Below are positions 17,106 to 26,458 of a stretch of DNA of 64,000 bases, one piece after another; position 1 is the first letter of the stretch; each line of letters starts with the position of its first letter. Both the position numbers and the translations under genes were made by a program. The stretch covers positions 1-64,000 of the forward strand of contig JBBSUC010000001.1 of the NCBI GenBank assembly GCA_038235275.1, in the 5' to 3' direction. Below the pieces are notes generated by a model that saw only the letters and a program-made list of their open reading frames with translations, did not search any database and was not told the origin of the DNA. The stretch is from Persicitalea sp038235275 (GTDB taxonomy: Bacteria > Bacteroidota > Bacteroidia > Cytophagales > Spirosomataceae).

Positions 17106-18638
17106 ATGTCTACTATCCGATTTGATACACGTTTTCCCGGTTATGAAGTTCTGAGCGAGTTGGGGCGTAGTAACGCCCGCATCCTCAAAGCGCGCCACTT
17201 GGTTACGGGAGATCTGGTGGCCATTAAGCACTTTGCCCTCAACACCGATGCCGAAACGCTCCGGCGGTTTGAGCGGGAATCGGCCATTATGGCCAGCATC
17301 GCCCAGCCCAATATTGTCAAGGTAAGGGAGGTGCGGCTGGAGGCAGAACTGCCCTACATAGTCATGGAACTGATCGAGGGCGGCAATTTGCGTCAGCTTA
17401 TCGTTAGCCAGCAATTGATAGATGTCCCCACTACCATTCGGCTGGGGCTGCAAATGGCCAGTGCTTTCAAGGCCATCCACCCGCAGGGTATCATCCACCG
17501 CGATGTCAAACCGGAAAATATTCTTTACCGTCCGCTACCCAGCGGCGAGTTGCATTTTTTGCTGACCGATTTCGGTGTTGCCCGCCTGCACGAGCAATCG
17601 AACACCTTGACGGGCCAATCGCTGATGACGTACGAATATGCGTCGCCCGAGCAATTCAACGACCCGAGAGCCGTGGGGGTAGCGAGTGACTACTATTCAC
17701 TGGGGGTAGTTCTGTACGAGTGCCTGCACGGAAGTGTACCATTTTCTTTAGACGATCACTCGGGTATCGTGACCTTCATGAATAAGGTACTTTCCGAAGC
17801 TCCGCCCGCGTTAGCGATCATGGAGCACGACCAGCCACTTGATTCTTTCAAGGACTTACTGCGGGGCTTATTACAAAAAAAAGCAGAGGATCGACTCAGT
17901 GATCCCGACGAACTGATCTGGCACCTCAAGCAGGCTGAACTGAACTACCTGCAGGCCAGTCGGGAAAGTCCGGCCAATCTTGCCAACCCGCTACCCGCCG
18001 CTACCGCCGCACCCAGGCAGTCGGAGACCGAAGCCGAACCAACGAATGTCGATTTGCCTGGTCCTCCGCTTCCCCAGAGCCAAAAGCCCCGCAAGGCTAT
18101 TTCGTCTGGATTGAAATTATCGGTTCTGGCCCTGGCGTTACTGTTGAGCATTATTGGCCTCTACTATGCCTTTAATGATTTCAACTCAGTTGACAGGACT
18201 ACTCCGGCAAAGGCCCCGGTAACGATGGATAGTACGGTCAGTAAGGTCAGTACGGCAACTCAACTGGAACAGGCAAAACAGCGACGGGATCAACTCCACC
18301 AGGAAGCAGTGGTAGCAGCCAAAAAGCTGAGCGTAAAGATTACAAATTTTAAGGTGGGTTTGGTTGGTGGAATCAAAAATATAGAATTACGATTGAGTAA
18401 TCCAAGTCCAGTCAAGTTTTCATCCGTTACTGTACAGGTGAATTATTACAAAGGAAAGGGAGGGCTATACAGCTCGGAAAGAGTCTATTTCAGCCCGGTC
18501 GGCCCGAACTCCTCCCTCACCAGAAAAGCACCCAACAGCAACCGGGGAACCCGGCTTACTACCAGGATCGTGGACTACCGATTTTCCGGAGAGTTGGATT
18601 CGCTCATGACTATTACTGTCCTGGATTCTCTAAATTAA
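17106..18638 (+). CDS. Hanks-type Ser/Thr protein kinase, membrane anchored
   Basis: A 510-residue protein. The kinase domain (about 13-275) has VAIK (Lys41), HRDVKPEN (Asp133), DFG (Asp155) and the activation-segment end YASPEQ, so it should be active. The glycine-rich loop is degenerate (LGRSNARILKA). A Pro-rich linker leads to one membrane helix (about 336-358). A short helical stretch and an external beta-sandwich follow (IKNIELRLSNPSPVKFSSV), resembling FxLYD/LEA-type folds rather than PASTA repeats. It therefore has the PknB layout with a different sensor. The ATG at 17106 is used; an upstream ATG at 17090 is out of frame. The SEDS-PBP gene follows 39 nt downstream, so the two are probably co-transcribed. 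Confidence 0.93.
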   Translation: MSTIRFDTRFPGYEVLSELGRSNARILKARHLVTGDLVAIKHFALNTDAETLRRFERESAIMASIAQPNIVKVREVRLEAELPYIVMELIEGGNLRQLIVSQQLIDVPTTIRLGLQMASAFKAIHPQGIIHRDVKPENILYRPLPSGELHFLLTDFGVARLHEQSNTLTGQSLMTYEYASPEQFNDPRAVGVASDYYSLGVVLYECLHGSVPFSLDDHSGIVTFMNKVLSEAPPALAIMEHDQPLDSFKDLLRGLLQKKAEDRLSDPDELIWHLKQAELNYLQASRESPANLANPLPAATAAPRQSETEAEPTNVDLPGPPLPQSQKPRKAISSGLKLSVLALALLLSIIGLYYAFNDFNSVDRTTPAKAPVTMDSTVSKVSTATQLEQAKQRRDQLHQEAVVAAKKLSVKITNFKVGLVGGIKNIELRLSNPSPVKFSSVTVQVNYYKGKGGLYSSERVYFSPVGPNSSLTRKAPNSNRGTRLTTRIVDYRFSGELDSLMTITVLDSLN

Positions 18639-18677
18639 CTCATCGATGGTATTTCAATTCTACCGCAGCACGCTTAC

Positions 18678-21600
18678 ATGAAAATCTCTCCTGTTTCGAA
18701 CGGACGCTTGTATCTGCTGGGTGCCTCAGTTGTGCTTTTCCTGCTTTTCGGGCGACTTTACATAAATCTACTGCCCATTTTGAACCGGGCCCAAAATGCC
18801 TTGTCCACCGGGGAGGCCTTGACGCTTGCGGAGGGATTGAAACCAACGGCTATTCGGCAGCTACTCAACAGCGGGGAGTACTACAGCGATCCTAAGGACA
18901 GGGCACTGATTGCTGATTCGTTAGCCGCCAAACTCCGGCAAAGCGGCTCACCCAGTAACCTGGGAGCGCTCAACAAACAAGGGTACGCTCTGCTGGCGCC
19001 GATTCCCTGGCGCAGTCCGATTGGCGGGGTGGATTTTCAGAGTCGGGTGGAGTTGTCCCGGCAGCAAACGGGCTTCGACTCGGTGCTGTATGTGAGCGAA
19101 TTAAATGCTCCCAAGGTTTACCAGGCCACCGTTAGGGGTGGGAATGGCTTTACGGCTATCTCCGGTCAGGTAATGCACGATGAACAGCCGATGGCCCAAG
19201 TGCTGGTACAACTTGATCATCACCCCGCTTCTGCCCAGCCCGATACACTTCCCGGCTTTTTTGCCTACGCTCGTACGGATTCTGAAGGACGGTTTACCTT
19301 CACGGGTCTTACTACCGGTTTAGGGTATAGCGTGGTTCCGCTCAAACCCGGCTTCGAGTTTGGCAGCCGCCGGGGAACAAGTCGGTTAAGGAGCGATCAA
19401 AACTACATCTTTTCGGCTCGTCCTCATCAATTGCGGCTCATTGGCTCACTGGTTTACGGGCAACTCAAGAGCGATCACGCATTCCTAGTTCGCACCCCTG
19501 CTGCTTTTACGCGCCAATTCTGGTCGATAGTAGTATTGTTCTTTTTGGCATTCTGGATCGTGCAGGGCTTTTGGTTTGTGCGGCGCTTTCACCCTGACCC
19601 TTTTCTTTTGCCTATCCTGATGCTGCTCACGGGCATATCGGTACTAACCCTATTGGCCATTCAGGACCCTTTACGGGATACCCTCCACGCCTGGCAGACT
19701 CTGCAGGGAGTTGCGGCGGGTCTAGTCGGTATGACGATTGTATCGCAGGTGAATATCGGCCGTCTTTATGCAAACTGGTGGTTCGACTGGCTTTTTACTT
19801 TCTATAATCGCAAGGCCGTGCGATTATCTGGCTGGACGTGGCTGATGCTGGCCGTCGGCCTGGCAGTTTTGACACTGCTCATCGGCTCAGGACCGGAAGG
19901 AAGCGGGGTACGAGTGAACCTGTCGGTACTGGGATTGACCTTTCAACCCAGCGAAATCACTAAGTACCTGCTGCTGGTATTTTTCGCGGGATTTTTCGCT
20001 GCCCACGAACAGCAAATTCGCCAACTGCCTGACCTGCGCTGGCGTTTTTCGGTGAGCTTTGGGGCATTAGCCGGGGCTGGACTACTCATGCTGCTCTATC
20101 TTCTGCTGGGCGACATGGGCCCCGCCCTGGTCGTCTGCTTTACGTTCCTGCTTTTTTACAGTATCGCCCGTGGCAACCTCCTTCTCACGCTGGCAACGGG
20201 GCTTGGATACGGCGTCGCCTTATGGCTTTTACCAGGGACTATCGCCACGATGCTCAGTCTGGTTGTTTTAGTTGGCTATATGTACTGGCGGGGTGAAGCC
20301 CGCTCGCGCACCGCCCTGGGCTGGGGTGCCTTGTTTACGGAAGCACCCGTGTTACTCTTGTTGGTCATAGCTTTGTTTACCTTTGGAGACCAGTTACCCT
20401 TTGTCGGCAGCCGCCTGGCCGACCGTAAAGCCATGTGGCTTAGCCCCTGGAACAATGACGTGTACGGTGGCGATCACCTGGCCCATAGTTTCTGGACGCT
20501 GGCCTCCGGCGGCTGGACCGGGCAGGGTTTGGGTAAAGGATTTGCGAATGCCATGCCAGCCGCCCACACCGACATGATTTTGCCGAGCGTGGGGGAAGAG
20601 TTAGGCGGTTTGGGTTTAGTGGCCGTATTTCTACTCTTCGGATTATTGTTGCACCGGATATTCCTGCACGCCCGACGCGCCGGACAGCCTTTCAGCTTTT
20701 TCCTGGTAGCTGGTATCGCCATTGCCACCGGCGTGCAGTTTTTGATCATCGCGGGAGGCTCCATTGGACTGCTGCCCTTGACGGGGATCAGCGTCCCCTT
20801 TTTGAGTTATGGAAAAATTTCTCTAATCATCAATCTGATGGCTATGGGCATCGTATTCAGCGTGGCGCATAGGCCGGGGGTGGTCGAGCAGCGCCAGTAT
20901 TTGGAAAAACATTACGATGCTGTGCTTATGGCAGGCATCGCCGGATTTCTGGTAGGCGTGTTGATTCTGATTGGCCAACTGTTACCCATTGTCGGCTGGC
21001 GGGGCAACGAATACATTGTGCAGCCCGCGCGGGTAGTGACCCGCAACGGCGACCCTATCTACAGCTACAATCCCCGCATTGAGCGACTGGCTAACGTCCT
21101 GGAGTCGGGCACTATTTACGATCGGCACGGCCTGGTGCTGGCAACCAGTTCATCGGAATTAATCACGCGGCAATTGAGCCGACTCAGTAAAGTCGGCTTG
21201 AAGCGAGAACAGGTGGAAGCACTAACCCAAAAGAAACGCGTGCAGCGGTATTATCCTTTCGGTGAACAGATGTTCTTTTGGCTGGGTGATTTGAACACCC
21301 AGCTTTTCTGGGGGCAAGGCAACGGCTATTACGCCGAGGCGACCCATTTTAGCGAATTGAGGGGTTTTAACAGTCGCCCGCGCAAAGACACCCTTCTGGC
21401 TACCGACTACCGCGCCGATCGCTTCAGCCCGTCCCTCGAACTAACCCGTACCCTTTCCAGCTATGACTACCGTGAACTGGCACCCGCCCTGCGGGCGGGC
21501 CTCGACAGCCGCGAGGTAGCCCGGCGAAAAGCCCAAAATCGCGACCTGCATCTGAGCATCAGTGCCAGACTGCAGGTAGCTTTGCAAAAGGCTCTGGCCC

Positions 21601-22661
21601 AATCCGAGTACAATGATAAGCGACTTTCGGTGGTGGTCCTGGATGCAGCCTCCGGCGACGTTCTGGCGTCGGCATTGCACCCATTACCCAATCTTACAAC
21701 GCCTGAGATTATGCTGTTGTCGGACAGGGAACGGATAAGATTGCCTTACCTGGTAACTGAACGCGATTTAGGCATGACGTACCCGACCGCCCCCGGCTCG
21801 ACGGCCAAAATCCTGACGGCGATGGCGGCTTTTAACAAACTGGGGCCCTCAGCGGCGACGGTTCGCTATTTGATTTCGTGCGGGGAAATATTCCGGCGCA
21901 GCGCGCGGGAATCGGAACCCTGCGGGGAATTTGTGGATATGCAAAAAGCAATTGTCAGGTCGAGTAATATTTATTTTATCCGAACGGCGAACGACAATGC
22001 CCTGGATAATGAAATGGCCGACCTTTATCTGGCCACGGGTATGAATATCGATTTGATTGGTGGCTATTCATTTTCGGATACCCATTCCGACGCCGAGCGT
22101 CGGCTGGTTCGGCAGCACTGGCAAGACTCATCGTTTGTAGTGCGTCGGAACCTCTACCAAAGCAGACGATATCCCCGGCGCTACCGCAGCGAGTTTTCGG
22201 GCCTGGCCTGGGGACAGGGGCAACTCACGTCGACCCCCGCCTCTCTAGCCCGAATGGCGGGTACTATCGCCAATAAGGGCGTTATGCAGCCATCGCGCTA
22301 CGTGGTGGCCCGAGCGGGTAAACCACAACCCGTTGGAGCAGGTAAACGCCTGGCGCGCCAGGCCGAATACGCTGAACAACTGGAGAAATTCATGATCCAG
22401 CAATCGAGTCCGGCGGGAGGACGCAGTAAGATAAGCGGCATACGGGTGGCTGGTAAAACAGGAACCCCCCAACGGATCGTGCAGGGCGAGCAGAAGAATG
22501 ATGGCTGGTACGTCTTTTTCGCCCCCACCCCAAACGGACGGTCACATACGGTTGTAGCCGTACGAATCGAGTTGGGTAAAGCTTCGTCAGAAGCCATTAG
22601 ATTAGCGAATACCGTCGTGGCTCCCATCTTGATAAAGCAAGGGTATTTGGGCAGCTTTTAA
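18678..22661 (+). CDS. SEDS (RodA/FtsW) glycosyltransferase fused to class B penicillin-binding protein
   Basis: A 1327-residue polypeptide joining the two halves of a peptidoglycan synthase. A first helix (about 10-30) and a periplasmic segment with a CnaB / carboxypeptidase-regulatory-like domain (about 162-240) come first. A polytopic SEDS region (about 281-735) follows, with QPSE (423-426), the essential-type Asp479 in GDMGPALV, HTDMILPSVGEELGG and PLTGISVPFLSYG. Next is a PBP anchor helix (about 750-772), the pedestal motif SGTIYDRHGLVLA, and a transpeptidase domain with SxxK (Ser1041-Lys1044), SxN (Ser1095-Asn1097) and KTG (1260-1262). All catalytic motifs are intact. SEDS proteins polymerise lipid II and class B PBPs crosslink it; they normally work as two-subunit complexes. 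It is flanked by the kinase (39 nt before) and an FHA gene (17 nt after). Confidence 0.95.
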   Translation: MKISPVSNGRLYLLGASVVLFLLFGRLYINLLPILNRAQNALSTGEALTLAEGLKPTAIRQLLNSGEYYSDPKDRALIADSLAAKLRQSGSPSNLGALNKQGYALLAPIPWRSPIGGVDFQSRVELSRQQTGFDSVLYVSELNAPKVYQATVRGGNGFTAISGQVMHDEQPMAQVLVQLDHHPASAQPDTLPGFFAYARTDSEGRFTFTGLTTGLGYSVVPLKPGFEFGSRRGTSRLRSDQNYIFSARPHQLRLIGSLVYGQLKSDHAFLVRTPAAFTRQFWSIVVLFFLAFWIVQGFWFVRRFHPDPFLLPILMLLTGISVLTLLAIQDPLRDTLHAWQTLQGVAAGLVGMTIVSQVNIGRLYANWWFDWLFTFYNRKAVRLSGWTWLMLAVGLAVLTLLIGSGPEGSGVRVNLSVLGLTFQPSEITKYLLLVFFAGFFAAHEQQIRQLPDLRWRFSVSFGALAGAGLLMLLYLLLGDMGPALVVCFTFLLFYSIARGNLLLTLATGLGYGVALWLLPGTIATMLSLVVLVGYMYWRGEARSRTALGWGALFTEAPVLLLLVIALFTFGDQLPFVGSRLADRKAMWLSPWNNDVYGGDHLAHSFWTLASGGWTGQGLGKGFANAMPAAHTDMILPSVGEELGGLGLVAVFLLFGLLLHRIFLHARRAGQPFSFFLVAGIAIATGVQFLIIAGGSIGLLPLTGISVPFLSYGKISLIINLMAMGIVFSVAHRPGVVEQRQYLEKHYDAVLMAGIAGFLVGVLILIGQLLPIVGWRGNEYIVQPARVVTRNGDPIYSYNPRIERLANVLESGTIYDRHGLVLATSSSELITRQLSRLSKVGLKREQVEALTQKKRVQRYYPFGEQMFFWLGDLNTQLFWGQGNGYYAEATHFSELRGFNSRPRKDTLLATDYRADRFSPSLELTRTLSSYDYRELAPALRAGLDSREVARRKAQNRDLHLSISARLQVALQKALAQSEYNDKRLSVVVLDAASGDVLASALHPLPNLTTPEIMLLSDRERIRLPYLVTERDLGMTYPTAPGSTAKILTAMAAFNKLGPSAATVRYLISCGEIFRRSARESEPCGEFVDMQKAIVRSSNIYFIRTANDNALDNEMADLYLATGMNIDLIGGYSFSDTHSDAERRLVRQHWQDSSFVVRRNLYQSRRYPRRYRSEFSGLAWGQGQLTSTPASLARMAGTIANKGVMQPSRYVVARAGKPQPVGAGKRLARQAEYAEQLEKFMIQQSSPAGGRSKISGIRVAGKTGTPQRIVQGEQKNDGWYVFFAPTPNGRSHTVVAVRIELGKASSEAIRLANTVVAPILIKQGYLGSF

Positions 22662-22678
22662 GCAAACATCGATTATTT

Positions 22679-23566
22679 ATGAGTCTACTGGAGAAGGTAA
22701 AAAAAATGTTCGGATTTACGCCCGGAGAAAAGCAGGAAACCACTACGCCTGCACGGGCAGACCGCGCCGAAACTACCCTGGCTACGTCCGCACCATCCGG
22801 GCCACCGCCCGCCGCAAAACGCCGGGACCAGGTGCTACAATTTGTAGTTAGCAAACTCCGAGCCTACCAAAATGAACCAGAAACTGCTCCCGCAGGTCTT
22901 AGGCTGGATATTTTGTGTGGAAGCCCCGAAGAGGAAGAACTTTTCCGAGTGGTACTCTGGACAAGTCAGCCGGGAAGATTTCAGGAGGAACTCGCTCGCC
23001 AACTGGCCGATAATTACATTGCTTTACCTGAGAACTGGCGATTTGAATATGCCTTTCATACGGAACAGCTACCCGATAGCACCTATTGGCAAGGAAATCT
23101 CGGCCTGAGCATATTCGACAAATCAAAACCCGATATTTCACCCCTTCTGGCTAAAATTACCGCGTTGGTTGGCCAAACCGAGCAAACCGAATATACGCTC
23201 GATCCGACCCACAAAATTACGTTCGGCATCGGTCGCGGATACACGACCCAAACAGCATCGGGCCGGGTGCGTACCAACGACATCGTAATCTTGAATGACG
23301 ATGATCCCGGCTTCGATCCTATAAAAGGTGCAGGAAACGGGGCAGTCAGCCGGGCGCACGCGACGATCCGCTACGATATGGCTCAGAAGCGGTACACACT
23401 TCTAGTCGATCCGGGCGGCCTGCCCGTCGGCGGCAATAAAACCAAGATCGTCCATCCGGACGATACTTCTGAGCGCGCAGATATTCCCGGCATGGGCTAT
23501 CCTCTCAATACCGGAGATCAGATCGAACTGGGTGGTGAGGTGGTGCTACTCTTCGAGCTTAGATAA
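22679..23566 (+). CDS. FHA domain protein
   Basis: A 295-residue cytosolic protein. A basic N-terminus and a Pro/Ala-rich linker (about 20-48) lead to a central alpha/beta region (about 50-165) of unknown fold. The C-terminal FHA domain follows (about 180-295), with FGIGRG (Gly185-Arg186), RTNDIVI, VSRAHATI (Ser224, His227) and LPVGGNKTKI. FHA domains bind phosphothreonine, so this is a likely reader of the cluster's kinase, analogous to FhaB/FipA beside mycobacterial rodA-pbpA. It begins 17 nt after the SEDS-PBP stop, which indicates one operon. A hairpin follows the stop codon. Confidence 0.9.
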   Translation: MSLLEKVKKMFGFTPGEKQETTTPARADRAETTLATSAPSGPPPAAKRRDQVLQFVVSKLRAYQNEPETAPAGLRLDILCGSPEEEELFRVVLWTSQPGRFQEELARQLADNYIALPENWRFEYAFHTEQLPDSTYWQGNLGLSIFDKSKPDISPLLAKITALVGQTEQTEYTLDPTHKITFGIGRGYTTQTASGRVRTNDIVILNDDDPGFDPIKGAGNGAVSRAHATIRYDMAQKRYTLLVDPGGLPVGGNKTKIVHPDDTSERADIPGMGYPLNTGDQIELGGEVVLLFELR

Positions 23567-23567
23567 G

Positions 23568-23600
23568 GGTTAATTCACATATAGCCAAAGTGAATTAACC
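23568..23600. terminator. Hairpin between convergent genes
   Basis: Perfect 11-bp inverted repeat ggttaattcac / gtgaattaacc with an 11-nt loop, just after the FHA stop and overlapping the 3' end of the convergent oxidoreductase gene. There is no long T-run, so its strength as a terminator is uncertain. Confidence 0.5.
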
Positions 23601-24983
23601 TTTCACCTTCTTCATCGCCACCGGGTCCCAGTACACCGTTTTTTGCTCAAAATAACTCTCGTTGCAAGCCAGCACCGGAGCAGCCGCGCGAAAAGCAAAA
23701 ATTGGGTCTTCGATGGTCCCCTGACTACCCTTGCGCATGTTGTCGAAGAAATTAGCGAAGTGGTTGGTGTGTTCGTCTTCCTTTTCGGGATTGGTGAATT
23801 TTACCTCCTTTACGGGTTCGGCCTTGCGGGTTTCGGGCGGATATTCTGCATCGTATTTTTTAACGAATTCCTTTTGGGTTTCTTCGGGAAAAGTAAAGTA
23901 GCTGTCGTAGTTGCCGTAGCCGGGCGCGACCGGAAGCTTCTTTTTGGTTAAAATAATCCCTCCGTTGTCGAACTCGATTTGGCCTTCGGTGCCGATGATG
24001 CGGGTGTTGTTCTTGATGGCCCCGGCGTTGGCGAAATTCACCCGCAGTACCATCTGAAACTTTTCGTGGATATCGGTTTTGGGATATTCCAATATCGACA
24101 CCAGCACGTCCGGTACGTCGCGGCCGTCCTTCCAGTAACTCAGCTCACCGGAGGAGAAAATGCGCTGCGGCCCCAGCGAACCCGTGACATAGTGCACGCC
24201 CGTGATGAGGTGGACGAACAAATCGCCCGCTACGCCCGTGCCGTAGTCGCGGTAGTTACGCCAGCGAAAAAACCGCTTAGCGTCGAAGGGTACCTTGGGT
24301 GCATCGCCCAGGAAGCGGTCCCAGTCGCAGGTTTGCAGCGAGGCATCGGGCGGAATGGAGTAGTTCCAAGCCCCGATGGCTCCGAAGCGGTCGTTATTGG
24401 ACTCTATGTAGTTGATGGCCCCGATATCCCCGGCAGCAATCATTTTCTTAGCTTCCTCATAGGCCGAGCTACTGATGCGCTGACTGCCCACCTGCATCGT
24501 TTTGCCCGATTTTTTCCAGGCGTCGATCACCGACAGTCCCTCGTCGATGTGGTGAACCATCGGTTTTTCGCAGTACACGTGCTTCCCGGCTTTCAGAGCA
24601 GCTTTTGTGATGTGGTCGTGCCAGTGGTCGGGCGTCACGATCAGCACGGCGTCGATGTCGGGACGGGCCAAGATTTCTCGGTAATCGCGGGTCGTGAAAA
24701 TGTCCTTGTTGAACGTTTCCTTTACCCGTTGTAATCTTCCGTCGTATAAGTCCGCCACGGCCACCAGTTCGGCGTCGGGCGCAGCCCGCAGGGCTGCTTT
24801 AGTATCGAAAGTACCCTGAATCCCCATGCCGATGGTGGCGATGCGGATTTTATCATTTGGGCTGACTTTTTTCAGGTCTTTGATGTAAGAAAAAGACGGG
24901 CGGGCGACAGCCACGCTACCCGTGGCGAGCAAGGCGGAAGCCGCCGTGGCGTTTTTGAGGAAGGTTCTGCGGTTGTGGTTCAT
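23595..24983 (-). CDS. Gfo/Idh/MocA-family oxidoreductase, Tat-exported
   Basis: About 462 residues from the ATG at 24983. That start places a twin-arginine signal (NRRTFLKNATAASALLATGS) at the N-terminus; the frame extends nine codons upstream without purpose. The nucleotide-binding fold has IATIGMGIQGT, and the family's EKPMV motif contains the conserved lysine (HVYCEKP). Such proteins are NAD(P)-dependent dehydrogenases, or retain tightly bound NADP in the periplasm, acting on sugars or inositols. The substrate cannot be read. It stands alone between convergent and same-strand neighbours with no operon evidence. Confidence 0.9.
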   Translation of the reverse strand: MNHNRRTFLKNATAASALLATGSVAVARPSFSYIKDLKKVSPNDKIRIATIGMGIQGTFDTKAALRAAPDAELVAVADLYDGRLQRVKETFNKDIFTTRDYREILARPDIDAVLIVTPDHWHDHITKAALKAGKHVYCEKPMVHHIDEGLSVIDAWKKSGKTMQVGSQRISSSAYEEAKKMIAAGDIGAINYIESNNDRFGAIGAWNYSIPPDASLQTCDWDRFLGDAPKVPFDAKRFFRWRNYRDYGTGVAGDLFVHLITGVHYVTGSLGPQRIFSSGELSYWKDGRDVPDVLVSILEYPKTDIHEKFQMVLRVNFANAGAIKNNTRIIGTEGQIEFDNGGIILTKKKLPVAPGYGNYDSYFTFPEETQKEFVKKYDAEYPPETRKAEPVKEVKFTNPEKEDEHTNHFANFFDNMRKGSQGTIEDPIFAFRAAAPVLACNESYFEQKTVYWDPVAMKKVKG

Positions 24984-25036
24984 AAGGGGTTGGGTTGGAT
25001 TCAGTACCAACTATAAAGGTTGTCCCTTCCCAAAAC

Positions 25037-26332
25037 CTACTCTGCCTCCGGCAGGAAAGTCAGGTAGCTAAAATCCTTTTCATCGAACATTTCGACGGCC
25101 ATTTCCTGTAATTGCCCGGAGGTCAAATTCTCGATTTCGGTAAAAATGGCGGGCAGCGTTTCCACGCGTCCGATGTCGAGCAGGCTTTTGGCCATCATGA
25201 GCATGAAACTGTTGTTGCTTTCCTCCGACATGGCGAGTTGCCCCATGAGTTGCACCTTGGCGCGGTGCAGTTGGGTGAGCGTGAGCGGCTGTTCGCGGAG
25301 ACGTTTCAATTCTTTGTGAATCAGGTTAATGCTGCGGTCGAGTTGGCGGGGTTCGGTACCGAAATAGATTCCTAAGTAGCCCGCATCCAGGTAGGCCATG
25401 TAGCTGGCGTCGATGGAATAGACAAAGCCGTAGCGCTCCCGCAGCGACATATTGAAGCGGGAATTCATGCCCGGCCCGCCCAGCAAATTGACCAGGGCAA
25501 AGAATGGTAGTTTGCGGTCGTCGGTCAGCGGGTAGGCCGGGCGGCCCATCGCGCACTGCGCCTGCGTGAGAACCCTCTCCACGCGCTGCTGCACGGGATG
25601 GTACGACTCGGGCGCGTGACGCTGCCGCGTACTTTGCTGGCGTGGTACCTCGCTCAGGTACTTTTCGGCCAATTTTACTACTTTGGCAAAGGGCAGGCGG
25701 CTCACCGACGACACGATGACGCGCTCGGTATCCAGGTTTTCCAAAATGAAAGATCTTAGATCGTCCCGAGAAAAGCTTTTGACCGTCTCCTGATTACCCA
25801 GAATGTTGTAGCCCAGGGCGTGGTCGGGAAAAAGCAAGGCGTCGAAATCGTCCTGAATGGCGTCTTCCGGTGAGTCGTAATACATCGACATCTCTTCCAA
25901 AATCACGTTACGCTCGCGTTCGATTTGCTTCTCGGGAAAAATGGAGCGAAACGAAATATCGGCCAGCAGTTCCAGCGCCTTGTCGAAGTGCGCGTCAAGA
26001 ACCGAGGCGTGAAAGCAGATTTTCTCCTTCGTCGTGTAGGCGTTCAGTTCGCCACCCACGGTTTCAAGGCGATTGATGATGTGGTGCGAAAGGCGTCTCT
26101 CGGTGCCTTTGAACGCCATGTGCTCCCAAAAATGCGCCAATCCCTGCTGCTCGGGTCGCTCGTCGCGGCTACCGATGTCGAACATGATGCCGCAGTGGGC
26201 TATCTGCGTGTGCAGTACCTGTTTGTGGGCGATTCGGATGCCATTGGACAGCGTGTGTACCTGGTACTCTTCCTGGACTTTGGGCGAAATTGCCGCTGGG
26301 TTGATGCGCTTGCGCGAATTGTTATGTTTCAT
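25037..26332 (-). CDS. M16-family zinc metallopeptidase
   Basis: A 431-residue protein. The inverted zinc motif HxxEH is present (His67-Phe-Trp-Glu70-His71 in HFWEHMAFKGT), with the downstream glutamate region (ERNVILEEMSMY) and the second M16 half with RxxxY-like SLRERYGFVYSI. Length and layout match the single-chain, mitochondrial-processing-peptidase-like proteins of Bacteroidota. There is no signal peptide, so it is probably cytosolic and may act in peptide or processed-protein turnover. It is read divergently from the glycosyltransferase, with 126 nt between the starts. Confidence 0.92.
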   Translation of the reverse strand: MKHNNSRKRINPAAISPKVQEEYQVHTLSNGIRIAHKQVLHTQIAHCGIMFDIGSRDERPEQQGLAHFWEHMAFKGTERRLSHHIINRLETVGGELNAYTTKEKICFHASVLDAHFDKALELLADISFRSIFPEKQIERERNVILEEMSMYYDSPEDAIQDDFDALLFPDHALGYNILGNQETVKSFSRDDLRSFILENLDTERVIVSSVSRLPFAKVVKLAEKYLSEVPRQQSTRQRHAPESYHPVQQRVERVLTQAQCAMGRPAYPLTDDRKLPFFALVNLLGGPGMNSRFNMSLRERYGFVYSIDASYMAYLDAGYLGIYFGTEPRQLDRSINLIHKELKRLREQPLTLTQLHRAKVQLMGQLAMSEESNNSFMLMMAKSLLDIGRVETLPAIFTEIENLTSGQLQEMAVEMFDEKDFSYLTFLPEAE

Positions 26333-26458
26333 AGTCAGGCTACCCGTTTCGGTAGCGACGTATTTTTAATTTTGCCAAAAAAATGGCTTATACTTGGCAG
26401 AATATGCCTGGATAGGGTCGAAATCTATTTCTCCCCCAAAGGTACTTTTTTCTTGCCG

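Noticed and set aside
25925..26458. Long N-terminal extension of the glycosyltransferase
   Set aside because: It runs antisense through the M16 peptidase gene; the family's N-terminus begins just after the ATG at 26459.
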